From contig NC_045139.1 of the NCBI RefSeq assembly GCF_008831285.2, positions 30,849,706 to 30,913,705 of the forward strand: DNA of 64,000 nucleotides. The letters are read 5' to 3'. Position numbers and translations under genes: made by a program. Under the pieces are notes generated by a model. The model searched no databases and was not told where the DNA came from. It saw nothing but the letters and a program-made list of their open reading frames with translations. How positions within the stretch are numbered: the stretch's first letter is position 1; every line of letters begins with the position of its first letter. This document shows positions 12,641 through 23,481 of the stretch, piece after piece. The DNA is from Nymphaea colorata (taxonomy: Eukaryota > Streptophyta > Magnoliopsida > Nymphaeales > Nymphaeaceae).

Positions 12641-12737
12641 GCTTCATGAGCCAAATATTTTAGACACAAATGAGAAAAGAAATGACCTGATTTTATGTGT
12701 TAATGCCGACACAAGTCCCTTGTAGACGACCTACTTA

Positions 12738-13008
12738 CATCGGTGGCTTCCCGGATCTCGTCGTATCATGAATCTATATGGTACTGAACCTGCTGAAAAT
12801 GATCTACAGACTATGATCACCCAAGCTAGGACGGGTCCACATGCCACACTACAAATTCAATAATTAATTGAAACAAATCTTAACAAAAATAATAATAAAA
12901 ATAGAAATTTAATATTTTCTCATGACTAAAGTTTAGGCGAATGAAAAAAAATCTTATCACTGGAGTGGTGGCTGTTTTTTTTTTTTTTAAAAAGTGGTGC
13001 TTTCCCTA
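12738..13008 (+). repeat. Right copy of the 270-bp direct repeat
   Basis: Same orientation as 5598-5868. It adds a short internal insertion (ATATGGTACTGAAC, near 12775-12790) relative to the left copy. It follows the end of the S1 homology (GTAGACGAC at about 12724-12732). Confidence 0.75.
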
Positions 13009-13224
13009 TGCATATCAGTGTAATTTTTTTTAGAACACAAATAGTTAACATCATGAAAGTTCGAAATAAAAACTAACTGCTACCAATCCCGTCCCGACTG
13101 TTGTGCCAGTTCATTCCATTGTGGAAATGAATTGTAATGGCCCTTTTTCTATTTTTTGGTGATGGTTTTTGTTCATTCAATTCTGGGGTTTTCCTTTTTC
13201 CTAGTTTTGCACTTTCACTTTTCG

Positions 13225-13410
13225 TGTTTTAGGTGCTGTATCATGGACAAGGAGAGGAAATGCAGGGAGAAAGATGCATAAATTAAAGAGCTGAGGCAGA
13301 GGATTAATACGGTCAGTAGTCATTTGAAACAAATGGAGTTTCAAGCTCAGAAGCACAAGGACATTCAACTGATGGACAAAGTTAGAATCCAAACTACCCA
13401 AGAGCATCTT
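13225..13410 (+). pseudogene. Coiled-coil-like exon fragment, possibly kinesin-4-like; disrupted
   Basis: After an acceptor-like GTTTTAG the plus strand reads MDKERKCREKDA, an in-frame TAA, then IKELRQRINTVSSHLKQMEF and a charged tail before a poly-T tract. The REKDA.IKEL word resembles the C-terminal coiled coil of plant KIN-4 kinesins, and a KIN-4 relic lies 8 kb downstream, but the match is short. The stop codon makes it non-functional as read. It could equally be an unrelated coiled-coil fragment. Confidence 0.25.
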
Positions 13411-14564
13411 TTTTTTTTTTTCCTTTTAACATGCTTTTGGTAGTGGCACGGACGGGGTCCCCTATGATCTTCCAAAGGTGACATTAATTGGATTAACCAA
13501 ACAACGGCAGCTTCTATGAGTTCAAGCATTTGAAATCACTGCTAAAAACTTCTGCTTGCTCAACAGGCTATACGCGACACAATCTAATCTGTTTCAGTTA
13601 CGACGGAGGTTTGTTTGATGAGTGTGCCAATCGCAAGAGTTGCACCGATGAAGCAACAAATGCTTTGCTCGCTACTGAAGGTGCTACACTTCTCGAGAGT
13701 GCCATGAAGAATGTGGAGCTGAGCGTTGAACCAGTTCTAATTGTTAGGATCTACATCGGTTGGCCTAGAAAAGCCCGAACCAAATGCGATGCTACCTTCT
13801 CAGAACTTTCTTGAGGCCTATTCTAAAAACCGAAAATCCTAAATAATTAAATACAAATGACTACCCGGCCGGACAGGACCCCGGCGTAAACCCAAATAGG
13901 TAAGGAGATACAAGTCGGATGTACCCTTCCTCAAAAACCTAACTACGGACAACCTACTACAATCAACTACTCGGTTTGATGAGGCCTTACAAAACGTGAG
14001 CGATACAATTTCTAATCTCTCGCAACTCACTCACAAACCACACAAACCACTACTAACGGCCAAACCACACCCAACGAAAGCAAATAGGTGGTCGGCTCCT
14101 TGTAGTCGTGTCTCGGGCAACGAAAGCCACTTTACACACTGGTACGTCGGTTGTTTGACGTTTTCATTTCACCGTGATGCTTATTATCAATGCTCGTAAG
14201 CTCCTGCGTCTAACTAATATCGTTGGAAATGTTTTGAATTGTATGTGGAGTTCATAATCGTTTATAATAGCATGGCAGTGCTTATAGTTAGTTTCGCGAA
14301 TTGTGTACTGGCGAAGTCCATTTTTATTTCTAAAAGCATTTGCTTAACATGGCAGCGCTTATGAGTCCTTTTTAAAGAGCGTTTACTCGATATTAAGTCA
14401 CTTTTTCTCAACCAACAGTATGACATCTACGTTCTTTTTGCTTAATTTGATTGCAAAACTCATATAGGACATCTACGCCTCCTTATGTTCACGTTTCTTG
14501 GTGTCCTCTTATTTATTTGTTGCTGCTTTTCGTGTCGGTGTTCGTGTTCTACATTTAAAAGTTT
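13411..14564. other. Unassigned stretch with short open segments
   Basis: An open segment at 13530-13814 (plus; includes STGYTRHNLICFSYDGGLFD and later LLATEGATLLESAMKNVEL) has more balanced base composition than its surroundings but no family I recognise. From 13850 to 14200 the sequence is locally GC-richer, again without an identifiable domain. Decayed gene or transposon remains are possible. Confidence 0.3.
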
Positions 14565-17226
14565 CTCTCTCTTTCTCTTTCTCTCTCTCTCCCAACATAA
14601 ATATGGAGTTGTTTTGGTATCTTCTGCAGGCCAATTCAGATGCAACCCAGCCAAGCCAAAGGAAATAATGGCAGAAATCTTCATTTCAGTATGTTCCAGC
14701 GCAAGGGCCAACACCAAAACAAGCCCGCTTCGTCCTGCGAGGAGCTCTTCGGACGAGAAAGAGAACAGCAGTCGCCTGTAGTTAACAATATTTATTGAAC
14801 CAGAGGCAGGCAGGCTTCTTGCTGCTCCTCCCCACGGGTTCTGTCCTGTTATATCACCATTCTTACAAGAATTCTTTCCAATGGTGTATCCATTGTAATG
14901 TTTATTATAATTGGAAGAAACTGCCAGTTTCGCATTGCAAATGGAAGTTTTTCTCATCCATATCAAGGAATGAGAAAAACTTGTCAAACTTTGCACCTCG
15001 CATTTGGAAACAAAGTTGCATTTGATTCTAACATCTCCATGTCCTGCGAAGCAAAATTGGCTTCTCAATTCATGTTCCCACTTGTATGTTGGTTGAATGT
15101 TATGTTCCTCTACTTACTTCATCATGGCAATTAACTTTTCAGAAAATGGCAAGATGTGTGGAGAGTAAGTTGATATGCTCAAGAAAGGTGCACATTGAAA
15201 GAGCAGAAAATGACTCAGTCATAATTAACACGACAGTCACAAGGTAATATGATTTATCGTAGATTCAACTGCTTAACAATTGTCTATATTATGTTAGTGA
15301 GAAGTCATTCAGCACACCGTTTGAAATTAAAACAGAAGATTAGTGAATCGTGGACCTTCTTTAACAAGCCGATTATTCTTAATCAGTGCTTTTGCGTAAG
15401 ACACGGGGTAAAGGATGCATAAGAAATGATAATCTTTTTCTTTTCACTTTTTCTTTTATTTTAGTTGTTGGTGGAAGAAGACAAACTCTTTGCTAGTTAG
15501 AAAAAACAAAAGATTCTTGACCTCTGCAGTGAAAAGAGATTTGAGTGATTCGTTTTGTTGGAGCGAATGACTCTGGAGCCTAAGAGTCTTGTAGAGAAGC
15601 TCATTTTACTAAATGGGAAGACCCACCGCTCAAAAAAGAGAGTTGAAGTTCCTACATGGCTTGTTTTTTATGCCTCTGGCTCGGCATACTAACTTGTTAT
15701 ATCTTATGTAACATTTATTGAGGACTGCAATTAAGTCGCCTAATTAACAACAGTTTTGACAAATGTTTGTAGTCGCAGAACTTAGTAAAAAATTTCCAAA
15801 TCGGAATGCTATCTCGTAATATATGATCAATTGGAAGTGGGAAGGCTGCATTCGATCCTGATCATAACAGTTTACTTTTTCCTAAAACGACAAGGAAATT
15901 TGTGATAGATGGTGTGGCTTCTAGTTGACGATAGTTTATGCCCCTTGTTAGGGGAATTTTTATTATCTCACCTTCATTTCCTTAAAACTAGATTTTATGA
16001 AAACCAAGTTCTTTAATGAGTTTTAGAAGTTTTTTTTTGGGCGACACATGTTTTTGAATAACCTAAAGGGAACCAAATTTTTTTAATAGAAAGAAGTTAT
16101 ACACACACTTCTTCATATCGGGTTGGTCGGTTGGGGCTAGATTTTTCAGGTTCGGGCTCGTTGCCTAGGCTTAATGTCAATCTTATTTAAAGGAAACAAA
16201 TAATTTATGCATTTCTGCACGTATTTATAATCACAATCTTGTACCTGATTTATAGTTGTGTGTGGTGTCGGTCCTGCTTTTCATAATTCATGCATGGACA
16301 GTTGTGATTATGCGTTGTCTTCTATCCATACTTATCATGCAATATTTTCTTTCCAACCATTAACCATTGTGATTTGCTATGATTGTGGAAAGAAATAACA
16401 CCTGCCCAAAATCATAGCAACTCAGGTCAGGTTGGAAAGAAACTATTGCTTGATAAACTTGGAAAAGAAGACAATGCATGATCACAATTCCCATGTATGA
16501 ATTATCCAAAGAAGGATCTGACACCAAGCTAAAAATCAAGTACATGGTTGTGGAAATGAATGGTTGCAGAAATTATTATGGAAACAAAATCTTCTAAATA
16601 AGGCCGAAGGAAACTCAAAAAACTTATTGTAATCGACCCACCTCTTGTATAAAATCTAGGGCAATGAAAGAAGACTCATCATCATTTTGATGACTGAGGA
16701 ATGTGGATGTAGAACAATATCTGAACCACATTAAAATTTCTCTTAAGCATTTTTCATGATATCGCAACCATGTTAAAGGTCTTTCTGGACCTTCTCCTGT
16801 TGATTTCTTTCTTGCTACTTCAAGGGCATCGTCCTCAGCAATGTCATCTACTTAGTTCTCCTTCCTTTCAAATGTAAATGTTGCTAATTTTGTTTCGATC
16901 AAGCTCGCAAATAAGAATTTTCTGCTCTAGCAAACTCAGATCCTTGGCCTCATAGAAAGCCATGATGTTCGTGGCTGCCTCCTAAAAAAAAAAATGAAAA
17001 ATGACGTAGAACAAGAACTCCATGGTAATGTACACGACCCAAACTCTCTGCCTCTTTTACCAAACAAATCAAACCTTTTCCTTGACAAATTGGTAAGGAA
17101 GGAACCATTAATCTGAGAATTTTGCTAGAAGGACAAACGCAGGACATCAAAATCTTGAGAAAATGGTGCAACAACGAAACAACCAAACACAAGTAGGATC
17201 TCCGCTGTAATAAATCATTAGAAGAT
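14565..17226 (+). repeat. Family R, copy A
   Basis: Collinear with R copies B (24705-32700), C (48225-52545) and D (39885-41192), all plus orientation. It opens with a CT tract and an exon-like block (CTTCTGCAG| then GATGCAACCCAGCCAAGCC) shared with copy C. Its second half (from about 16080) is the decayed Ty1/copia leader: TATA-like CTTGTATAAAATCTAGGG at about 16642, a primer-site-like TTTTCATGATATCGCAACC at about 16750, and a gag-like reading with FVSIKLANKNFLL broken by a stop. No intact gene is present. Confidence 0.8.
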
Positions 17227-17607
17227 GTTGTCAAAGTTCCATAAGACAACAGACAAAGTGGAAAAAACAAAAGCAGAAAGACAGAGAGAGAGAGAGAGAA
17301 ACCCCAAAAGAATGTTGGCCCTCCTGCAGAAACGGTAACGACGTAAACTATCGTTATTGGCAGAGCGAGCGGTTTGAGAATTGCCTTCAACTTCGGGTGA
17401 CTCGTTTGTTAAATTCCCAAAGTCGAGGGGCTTCTCGTAAATGACTGATAAGTTGTTCCTTCATTTGTAAAATTTTCAGAAAGAGAAACGCGGTTTAAAG
17501 AGAAGAAGCAGAAGCGCCCCCAACGAAGCAGGGGTGTGGGACCCACCCAAATGGAAGGCACTTGGTAAAGAAACAACAAATTGTTTGTCTGCCATTATCT
17601 ATTGCGT
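17227..17607. other. Spacer between R copy A and a MITE; no gene
   Basis: It contains a short GA microsatellite at 17280-17299 and otherwise unique sequence. ORFs across it on the minus strand are shadows of the repeat. Confidence 0.5.
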
Positions 17608-17609
17608 TA

Positions 17610-18178
17610 AACTTCACATCATGTGTAAAGCAGGCTTTTGGTTTATGTTGTGATTTTAAGTTTTTTTTTTTTATTTTAGCAAACTTGTCCTGACACTACA
17701 TATGACTTAGTAGGGGCATTTGCAGAATTTCTTCAGTTGTATTATTTTCTTTAATATTTTTTTTTATCAATTAGAATTGGATTATTTTTTTCATCCCCAA
17801 ATCTGCATTTGTTTTACCGTATATATATATATATATCATTACAAATATTATACATATATGTGTGTATGTATAAAAATAAATTCATCGTTAATTATTTGTA
17901 ATGATAAAACTATATTTTGGCCCTCCTAATAAAAAAATTCATACCTTCACCATGCAAACCAATTTTAATTGACAAAAAAATATTAAAGAAAATAATCCAA
18001 CTGTGCAAACCAATTTTAATTGACAAAAAAATATTAAAGAAAATAATCCAACTGAAGACTTTCTGCAAATGCCCCTACAATGCCATACGTAGAGATGCTG
18101 TCAGGGCAGGATTACTAAAATAGAAAACTTAGAAGCACAACATAAACCAAAAGCCTGCTTTACACATGACGTGAAGTT
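17610..18178. mobile_element. 569-bp foldback MITE with TA target duplication
   Basis: The ends are inverted (AACTTCAC...GTGAAGTT) and flanked on both sides by TA (17608-17609 and 18179-18180), as expected for Tc1/mariner-type (Stowaway-like) elements. The inverted arms extend about 175 bp (17610-17783 against 18004-18178; for example GTAAAGCAGGCTTTTGGTTT against its complement at 18142-18163). The interior holds a TA run and no ORF. The class assignment rests on TSD and TIR structure only. Confidence 0.7.
17953..18054 (+). repeat. 51-bp perfect tandem duplication inside the MITE right arm
   Basis: Two copies, 17953-18003 and 18004-18054, each starting TGCAAACCAATTTTAATTG. Only one matches the left arm, so the duplication happened after the element formed. 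Confidence 0.9.
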
Positions 18179-18269
18179 TAATTAGATTGCACAAATTAAC
18201 TAGTTAATTTAATTAAAGCCAATTGAATAATTATGTTAGAAGTGGGACATGACGGCCAAGAAAGGGTCG

Positions 18270-18272
<3 letters not shown>

Positions 18273-18323
<51 letters not shown>
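18273..18323. repeat. (TA)n microsatellite
   Basis: Uninterrupted TA run about 230-280 bp upstream of the DYAD-like gene's visible first exon. Confidence 0.95.
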
Positions 18324-18325
<2 letters not shown>

Positions 18326-18602
18326 TGGGTCTACACATGAAGAATATAATTAAGTTAAGAAAAAAAAAAGAAACTCTTGCTAATCGAATTACTTGACTTT
18401 AACTATGTTAGCTAAGAATTTAAAAGCTAACTAAAGTATAATTAAAAGCTTAAGCTTACTGCTATCTTCTAATTGCCACCCCATTGTCGCCAGCTAACCT
18501 CTTCCCGAACGCTACTGGCGTGTAGTTTGAGACGTCATATATATATTGGTAGTAGCAATTTATGATGGTTCTAAGCTCCCGGCAACACCGGCTGCCAAAA
18601 CC

Positions 18603-19841
18603 ATGTTTCTGGTGAGTTGGGGAGTTCGCCGGAAAGTGCAGTACGTGCGCCAGCACAAGGACATTCCGGAGCCGGAGAATAAAGAGAATACGGAGCCATC
18701 TGGTGTTGCCGATAGCGCCATTAGAACGAAGAGAAGAGAATTGAAGAAGAGGAGGGATGATTGTCGATTCAAAGAGGAGCGTCCGAAGAAGGTGAAGCCG
18801 AAGGTGGGCAGATGGTCGTCGGATAGGTATATGGTTCTCCTCATCTGAGGAAGCCATTTTTAATTTCCTGCAGCATATAAACATTTATTAGAGAGATCAT
18901 ACTCGTGTTTGTGAGTGGTAGCTGCCGATAGGTAGAGGTCTTGCGTTGTGCTTTTCTTGATGGGACTTGTTGGATGATGGAGCAGGTATAGGGCGGCACA
19001 GCTTAAGCTTCTGGACATCATGCACGCAAAGGGGGCGGTGCTGGGGAAGCCAATACTGAGACCCGAGCTGACAGAGGAGGCTCGAAAGCACATACGAGAC
19101 ACGGGCCTACTGTACCACCTGCTGAAGCACATGACGGACACAGTGATCGGTAATGGAGAGAGATTCAGGCGTAGGGACAACTCCGAGGGGGCCATGGAGT
19201 ATTGGCTGGAAGGTGCCAACTTGGTGGAGCAGCGCAAGGAAGCCGGTATATGCGATCCCTTTTGGATTCCTCCCCCCAACTGGAAGCCAGGAGACGAGGT
19301 GGCTCAACAGCAGACCCCCGTCCCAACCGACCTGGCAATGGAGCAGGTTTTCGGCCAGTTGGGATCGTACAAGCCTCTGTGCAAGAGCAGCGAAGAAGGT
19401 GGCAATGGCTCCGAGGAATCCAAAAGCAAGACAGAAGAGGACGGAGAGCGTCAGCAGAAACAATGGCAACACGGGCCGAGCGCGTTCAGGGTCTGCAAGC
19501 CGCACGGCACGTTCCTGCGGCCAAGCATGGCGAGCAAACAGGGTACAGCCAACAACAACCTGCTCCCCTCACCGCAGCTGGTCGCTGAGGACACCCTGAC
19601 ATTCCCACCTCCATCTGCATCTGCGTCCTCCGGCACGGCCGACTCCCCCACATCGACGCATCACCAGGCACTCCCCCCCGTCAAGCCTCTCCCTCGGATC
19701 CGGGCAGCCGTGGCTAAAGCATCCCTGATGGTGCCGGAGAATGCAGGAGAGGTGGACAGCACCGCTGCTTGGATGGCCGTTGCTGGGTGCAATAACGCCG
19801 ATAGTCAATTTGTCGGCGAACTCCCAAAGCCAAGTTTTTAG
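18603..19841 (+). CDS. DYAD/SWI1/AMEIOTIC1-like meiosis protein, short form
   Basis: Exon A (to 18826, donor GATAG|GTATAT) and exon B (18986-19841, acceptor GAGCAG|G) join in phase to give 359 codons from ATG 18603. The joined core reads GRWSSDRY-RAAQLKLLDIM, then GAVLGKPILRPEL, ARKHIRDTGLLYHLLKHM, GNGERFRRRDNSEGAMEYWL, EAGICDPFWIPPPNWKPGD and VCKPHGTFLRPSM. This order of motifs is characteristic of the plant DYAD/SWI1/AM1 family, nuclear proteins needed for sister-chromatid cohesion and meiotic entry or progression. The family's usual length is about 600-800 residues, so this copy is much shorter. The exon A frame stays open upstream of the ATG (IYDGSKLPATP, reminiscent of the family's SKLP-TP word) to about 18531, with AG sites near 18552-18555, so further 5' exons may exist. 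The C-terminus is Ser/Pro-rich and lacks an obvious coiled coil. It may be a functional short paralogue or a 5'-truncated copy. Confidence 0.75.
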
Positions 19842-20640
19842 AGTTAAAGCTTTTGATCTTGTGCGCATCCAATTTACTTGTCTAAGATGGCGTAATCGTT
19901 GGTTAATAGTCTTCATTGTATTGTGACTTGGAGAATCAACTTTCAAAAATCATCAAATGAGTCAACAGGTTCATAACACCATACAAAGGCGTTCGATAAT
20001 CAAAACATGGTGTACAGTTCTCCAAGCATTTTTAAAGCATCATATTACTGTTTTAAGAAACATGATGTGATTATGGATGCCATGTTCTTATATTTAACGA
20101 CTAAACACCAGACATATAATCACATTATGTTCCTCAAAATAAGAATAATGAGTCTCAAGAACACATAATCTAATTACATAATATTTTTATCAAGCGTCTT
20201 CTATAAGCCAGTTTTGGCATAACCAAAATTTCATGTCCCGAGGTACACACATGCAAATCTTATACCATGAGATTTATAGTGACTCTCTCCCAGCTATATG
20301 TGCATTTACTGCTGCAAATTTGAAGTAACATGCACACTTTAGTGAGCATGTTTATTCGATTCATTACAAGAAATCAATGTGTACATGGAACTTTGTAATG
20401 ATTTTGACGTTAATGATATTTGAATATTTTTTGTTTTTTTTTTGGTCCGCAAGATCTAGTAGACAACAAATACATACCATTTAATTTCAGAAATTTATCA
20501 GGCTTGTGAGTATTATTATTTTATGATTATTTTTTTTCAAAGTAAAGCATACAATACTATTTTTAACAAAATAACTTCCATTGTGTTCTATATTTTTGTT
20601 TGACCTATGTAATCCCAAGATAAAATTGTTTGCAATAACT
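19842..20640. other. Intergenic; 3' flank of the DYAD-like gene
   Basis: AT-rich, no ORF or repeat boundary recognised. It contains several TTATTATTTT-type tracts. Confidence 0.6.
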
Positions 20641-20679
20641 TAAAACATTGAAATGTAGCTGGCATTTATATTGATAGAT

Positions 20680-21163
20680 GTATTACAAGACGAGCAACAC
20701 AAATCCTAGCGCTGGTTCGGTCCAGCACCAATAACAGTATTTTCCTAGAGAGGGCCAATGGATCCAGGCCATCGAATTCGGAACATCGACGGTCAGAAAT
20801 GGTTCTCACAGGGCATCCTACTTGCCCGCCCTCACCATATCAATCCTCAGTTCCGTGCCTTTTTCTTTTGAATAAGACAACGGCTTAAAAGCCCTCTCGC
20901 ACGCGGGCGCCACACGAGCGGAATGCACGGAATTTGAATCCGGACGCGAGGCGTTCTCTCGTCTCCTCGTTTCATTTGTCTTCCCAGAAACAAGAGAAAT
21001 CCGTCACCGTCTTCTCGCATTCTTTCGGAGGCTTCGCTTTCTTCTTCTTGTTTCTCATCAAGATTCTTTCTCTGATGAGTTCCTTCGGGAATTACTGATC
21101 CGTTCCATCTGTCTTGATTCGTCTCCTTCCCGTCGGTTCCGCGCCAGGAAGTTGGATACAGGG
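20680..21163 (+). promoter_or_regulatory. Promoter and 5' UTR of the KIN-4 relic
   Basis: The base composition changes to GC-richer sequence from about 20690. The stretch 20990-21120 is rich in TTC/CTT pyrimidine motifs typical of plant 5' leaders and runs into the ATG at 21164. No clear TATA box was identified. Confidence 0.4.
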
Positions 21164-22078
21164 ATGGATGCCGGTTCCGTCCAGCCCCCCTCCAGTGTCA
21201 ACGTTGCGGTGAACATACGGCCTCTCATTCCTTCGGAGCACCTCCAGGGATGGACCGACTGCATCACTGTCGTCCCCGGCGAGCCTCAGGTGATCTGAAG
21301 GGATGTTTTCTACTTGTTAGGGTTATAACACATATCCGGATGTCTTCGATCTTGGATAAGGATCTATTCGTTAGACTAGGATATTGTGCTTGACTTGTTT
21401 AGCGAATATAAGGCAGTATGCGCAAGCTCATGGTTTCAGATTCGGGGTCGTTGGCACTTGGCAGTTCTTTATGGTTATTTCCGTGATCTGAATATGCGAG
21501 ATTCGATCTTGAATGAGAGGGTCAGCGGTTCTTTATTATTGTGTTTATGTGCTTTAAGAGAAGAATAAAATTTCTGCAAGCTCTTGGTGTCCTATTCTCA
21601 ATTGTTGCATGCTTGAATCTTAGCTCGGCATAAATGATTCTCATTACACTGGGGATTATTTCATTGAACAGGTTCAAACTGGAAACCACGCATTCACTTT
21701 TGATTATGTATTTAGAAGTAAGGGCACTCCTGCTGATTCCATATATGATCATTGTGCGGCTCCATTAGTTGATGCCTTGTTTTCTGGCTACAATGCAACC
21801 ATTCTTGCCTATGGCCAAGTATGCCAAAATTATAATCAGTGGCTGTTCAACCTTTGTTTGCAAAGGTCATTTTCTATTAGTTCATAGATAACTGATTTGT
21901 GCTGGTTGTCTGTTCTTTTCAGACAGGTTCAGGGAAAACGTATACTGTGGGAACTGGCCACACAGATGATACTAATAGCAGCAGAGGCATTACTCCCAAA
22001 GTGATGGAATCCATATTTGAAAAAATCGAGGCGCAAAAGAGCTCCACAGAGTTCTTAGTCAGAGTGTCGTTTATTGAA

Positions 22079-22626
22079 GCATGTTACTATAGCTTTCTCA
22101 TTTGTCAATTAAGACGTTTTCGTACTTGCTATGCCCTGCAGTCACTGCGCTTCCGTTTCCTATGTCTCGACGTCATTATCATATCGGAAGCTTCTTGTTG
22201 ACATCGCTGAAAACGTTAATACTGAAATAAATTCTTAAAGCTACAGCCTGATTTTTACGATATTATCAAGATTCCACGAAGACAGTATTACAAGATTACA
22301 GGTCTCTAAATCTTTTAGTTGCATAATATATTTTTCAAACAGGACTATTCTTATTGCAGATCTTTGATTTTTTCAGTGCAATTGATGCGAATATCTCAAT
22401 GATTTTCTTTTTGTCCACAAGTTTTACATGTCTTTGCATTATTTTGTCTATATTTCTAAAAAAAAATTGGAGGTGGACTAAATTTGGTCCGAAAACATCC
22501 AAAAACTTTCGTTTGCCACTGATTTTGGACGCGTCATGAGACTGAACCCATTTGCAACCGATTTTGTTGCTGTTGCTTCTTGCATGGTTTTCTAGCCTTT
22601 CATTTTCCAAATTTTTGGGCTTCTAG
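22079..22626. other. Deletion zone within the KIN-4 relic
   Basis: Between the P-loop exon and the first coiled-coil exon, only about 550 bp of non-coding-looking sequence replaces what in KIN-4 genes is several exons (over 300 codons). No KIN-4 motif (SSRSH, DLAGSE, LNLVDLAG type) was found here on either strand. Confidence 0.65.
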
Positions 22627-22937
22627 GGTATTGATTTACTGAAAAACTATGCAACAAAGATCCAGAGACAGGAGGCAGAAATACTGCACTTGAAGAACTT
22701 ATGCCAGTCAAAGCAAGATAATGCTGTAGACTGTTTTGACCTGGAAGATCACGAACCATCCTTTTGCAATGGCAAAGATGCCACATTTTAAGGTTAGTTT
22801 TTCTCCTCGTTTCCACCTATATTTGCTAATCATTTTTTTCACTGTTGATATCTAGCCTATGTCTGACAGGTACTAATTTGCAATTTTTTTCAACTAGATT
22901 ATAATAATTTTGTTGCTTTGTTGGCCTGTGTCTTTCA

Positions 22938-23214
22938 TCAAGAATGGTTTTCGTCATGACTATATAAATGCAGTTTTACTTTTGCTGTCTCTATCTTCAG
23001 TTTCTCAGTATATTTCATATGCAGTTGGATTTTGTGAATTGTGCATTTATGAATCATTTTTGCATTTTAAATAAAAATATAGGCAAGAATGGTTACTGCC
23101 ATGTAAATGTAGTTTTACTTTTACCATCTCTATGTTCGATTTTTCAGTATATTCCATATGCAGTTGGATTCTGTCAATTTTGCATTTATGAAGCATTTCT
23201 TAAATAAAATATAG
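22938..23214 (+). repeat. Imperfect tandem duplication within an intron of the KIN-4 relic
   Basis: Two units of about 130-145 bp (about 22938-23084 and 23085-23214) share AAGAATGGTT, TGCAGTTTTACTTTT, CATATGCAGTTGGATT and TTGCATTTATGAA. The second unit ends at the acceptor of the last exon, so an acceptor-like ATATAG also occurs at the end of unit one. Confidence 0.7.
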
Positions 23215-23481
23215 GTGAGGCAGAAGTAGAGGAAAAGGAACTGGAACATTGTGCTCCTCAAGACACATTGGGGAGAGAACTCGAGGAATTGGACAAATGT
23301 CTTCAGCAAAAGGAGGTATTCTATGATCACATTAGTATTTCTCACTTGTCTTGTAATTCAAGAGTACACATTTTCCCGTCTGTAACTGTTCCACACGCGC
23401 CTTGGTCACAGGAGGCGGGGCATGAGACTTCCGCCCGGGACGGCACGCTAGACTAGAATATAAAATTCTAGGGAGGTTAAC

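Larger units (their letters stand above)
5955..12720 (+). repeat. Family S, copy S1 (longest copy)
   Basis: Collinear with 44625-48180 (S2), and in part with 37540-39028 (S3) and 56150-56885 (S4), all in one orientation. Matching anchors include AATGTATGTGAACGAGTCAA (5964 and 44633), GGACCATATCACTTCTG (6856 and 44958), the GAGCTCGAG minisatellite (7190 and 45260), the TA microsatellite followed by CTTTCATAATTTTGTGGGG (9630 and 46300), and CAGATCTCAGCTA (12186 and 47742). S1 holds about 1.5 kb (about 7700-9260) absent from S2. Apart from the exon-like cluster at its right end, I see no gene in it. Confidence 0.8.
21164..23315 (+). pseudogene. Kinesin-4 (KIN-4/FRA1-type) gene relic, motor core deleted and 3' end lost
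   Basis: Exon 1 (21164-21289) reads MDAGSVQPPSS, then VNVAVNIRPLI and CITVVPGEPQ. Exon 2 (21672-21818) has FTFDYVF and GYNATILAYGQ. Exon 3 (21923-22078) opens with the P-loop TGSGKTYTVGT and ends EFLVRVSFIE. Introns are GT-AG, but exon 3 is followed by GCATGT instead of a GT donor. Switch I, switch II and the rest of the motor are absent. Two later exons match the KIN-4 coiled coil: 22627-22792 (GIDLLKNYATKIQ, with a stop TAA at 22789) and 23215-23315 (EVEEKELEH, then RELEELDKCLQQKE). After 23315 the sequence becomes unrelated. KIN-4 motors walk on cortical microtubules and support cell-wall deposition; this copy could not make a working motor. The first three exons alone could encode only about 143 residues. 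Confidence 0.8.

Noticed and set aside
5598-13008. Calling S1 an LTR retrotransposon
   Set aside because: The flanking repeats lack TG...CA ends, a primer-binding site, a polypurine tract and a target duplication.
14460-15068. 202-codon minus-strand ORF
   Set aside because: Lies antisense to the R copy A exon-like block and CT tract; low-complexity Arg/Glu/Lys tail. No domain.
16950-17390. 146-codon minus-strand ORF and its relatives at 31559-31861, 40884-41279 and 51578-51823
   Set aside because: Antisense shadow of the gag-leader block in the R family. The forward strand carries the recognisable gag reading.
18546-18602. Start of the DYAD-like gene at 18546
   Set aside because: The codon there is TTG. 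The first in-frame ATG is 18603; upstream coding may exist, but only through another exon.
19107-19946. Several minus-strand and alternate-frame ORFs over the DYAD-like exon
   Set aside because: GC-rich coding sequence keeps other frames open; the family match is unambiguous in one plus frame only.
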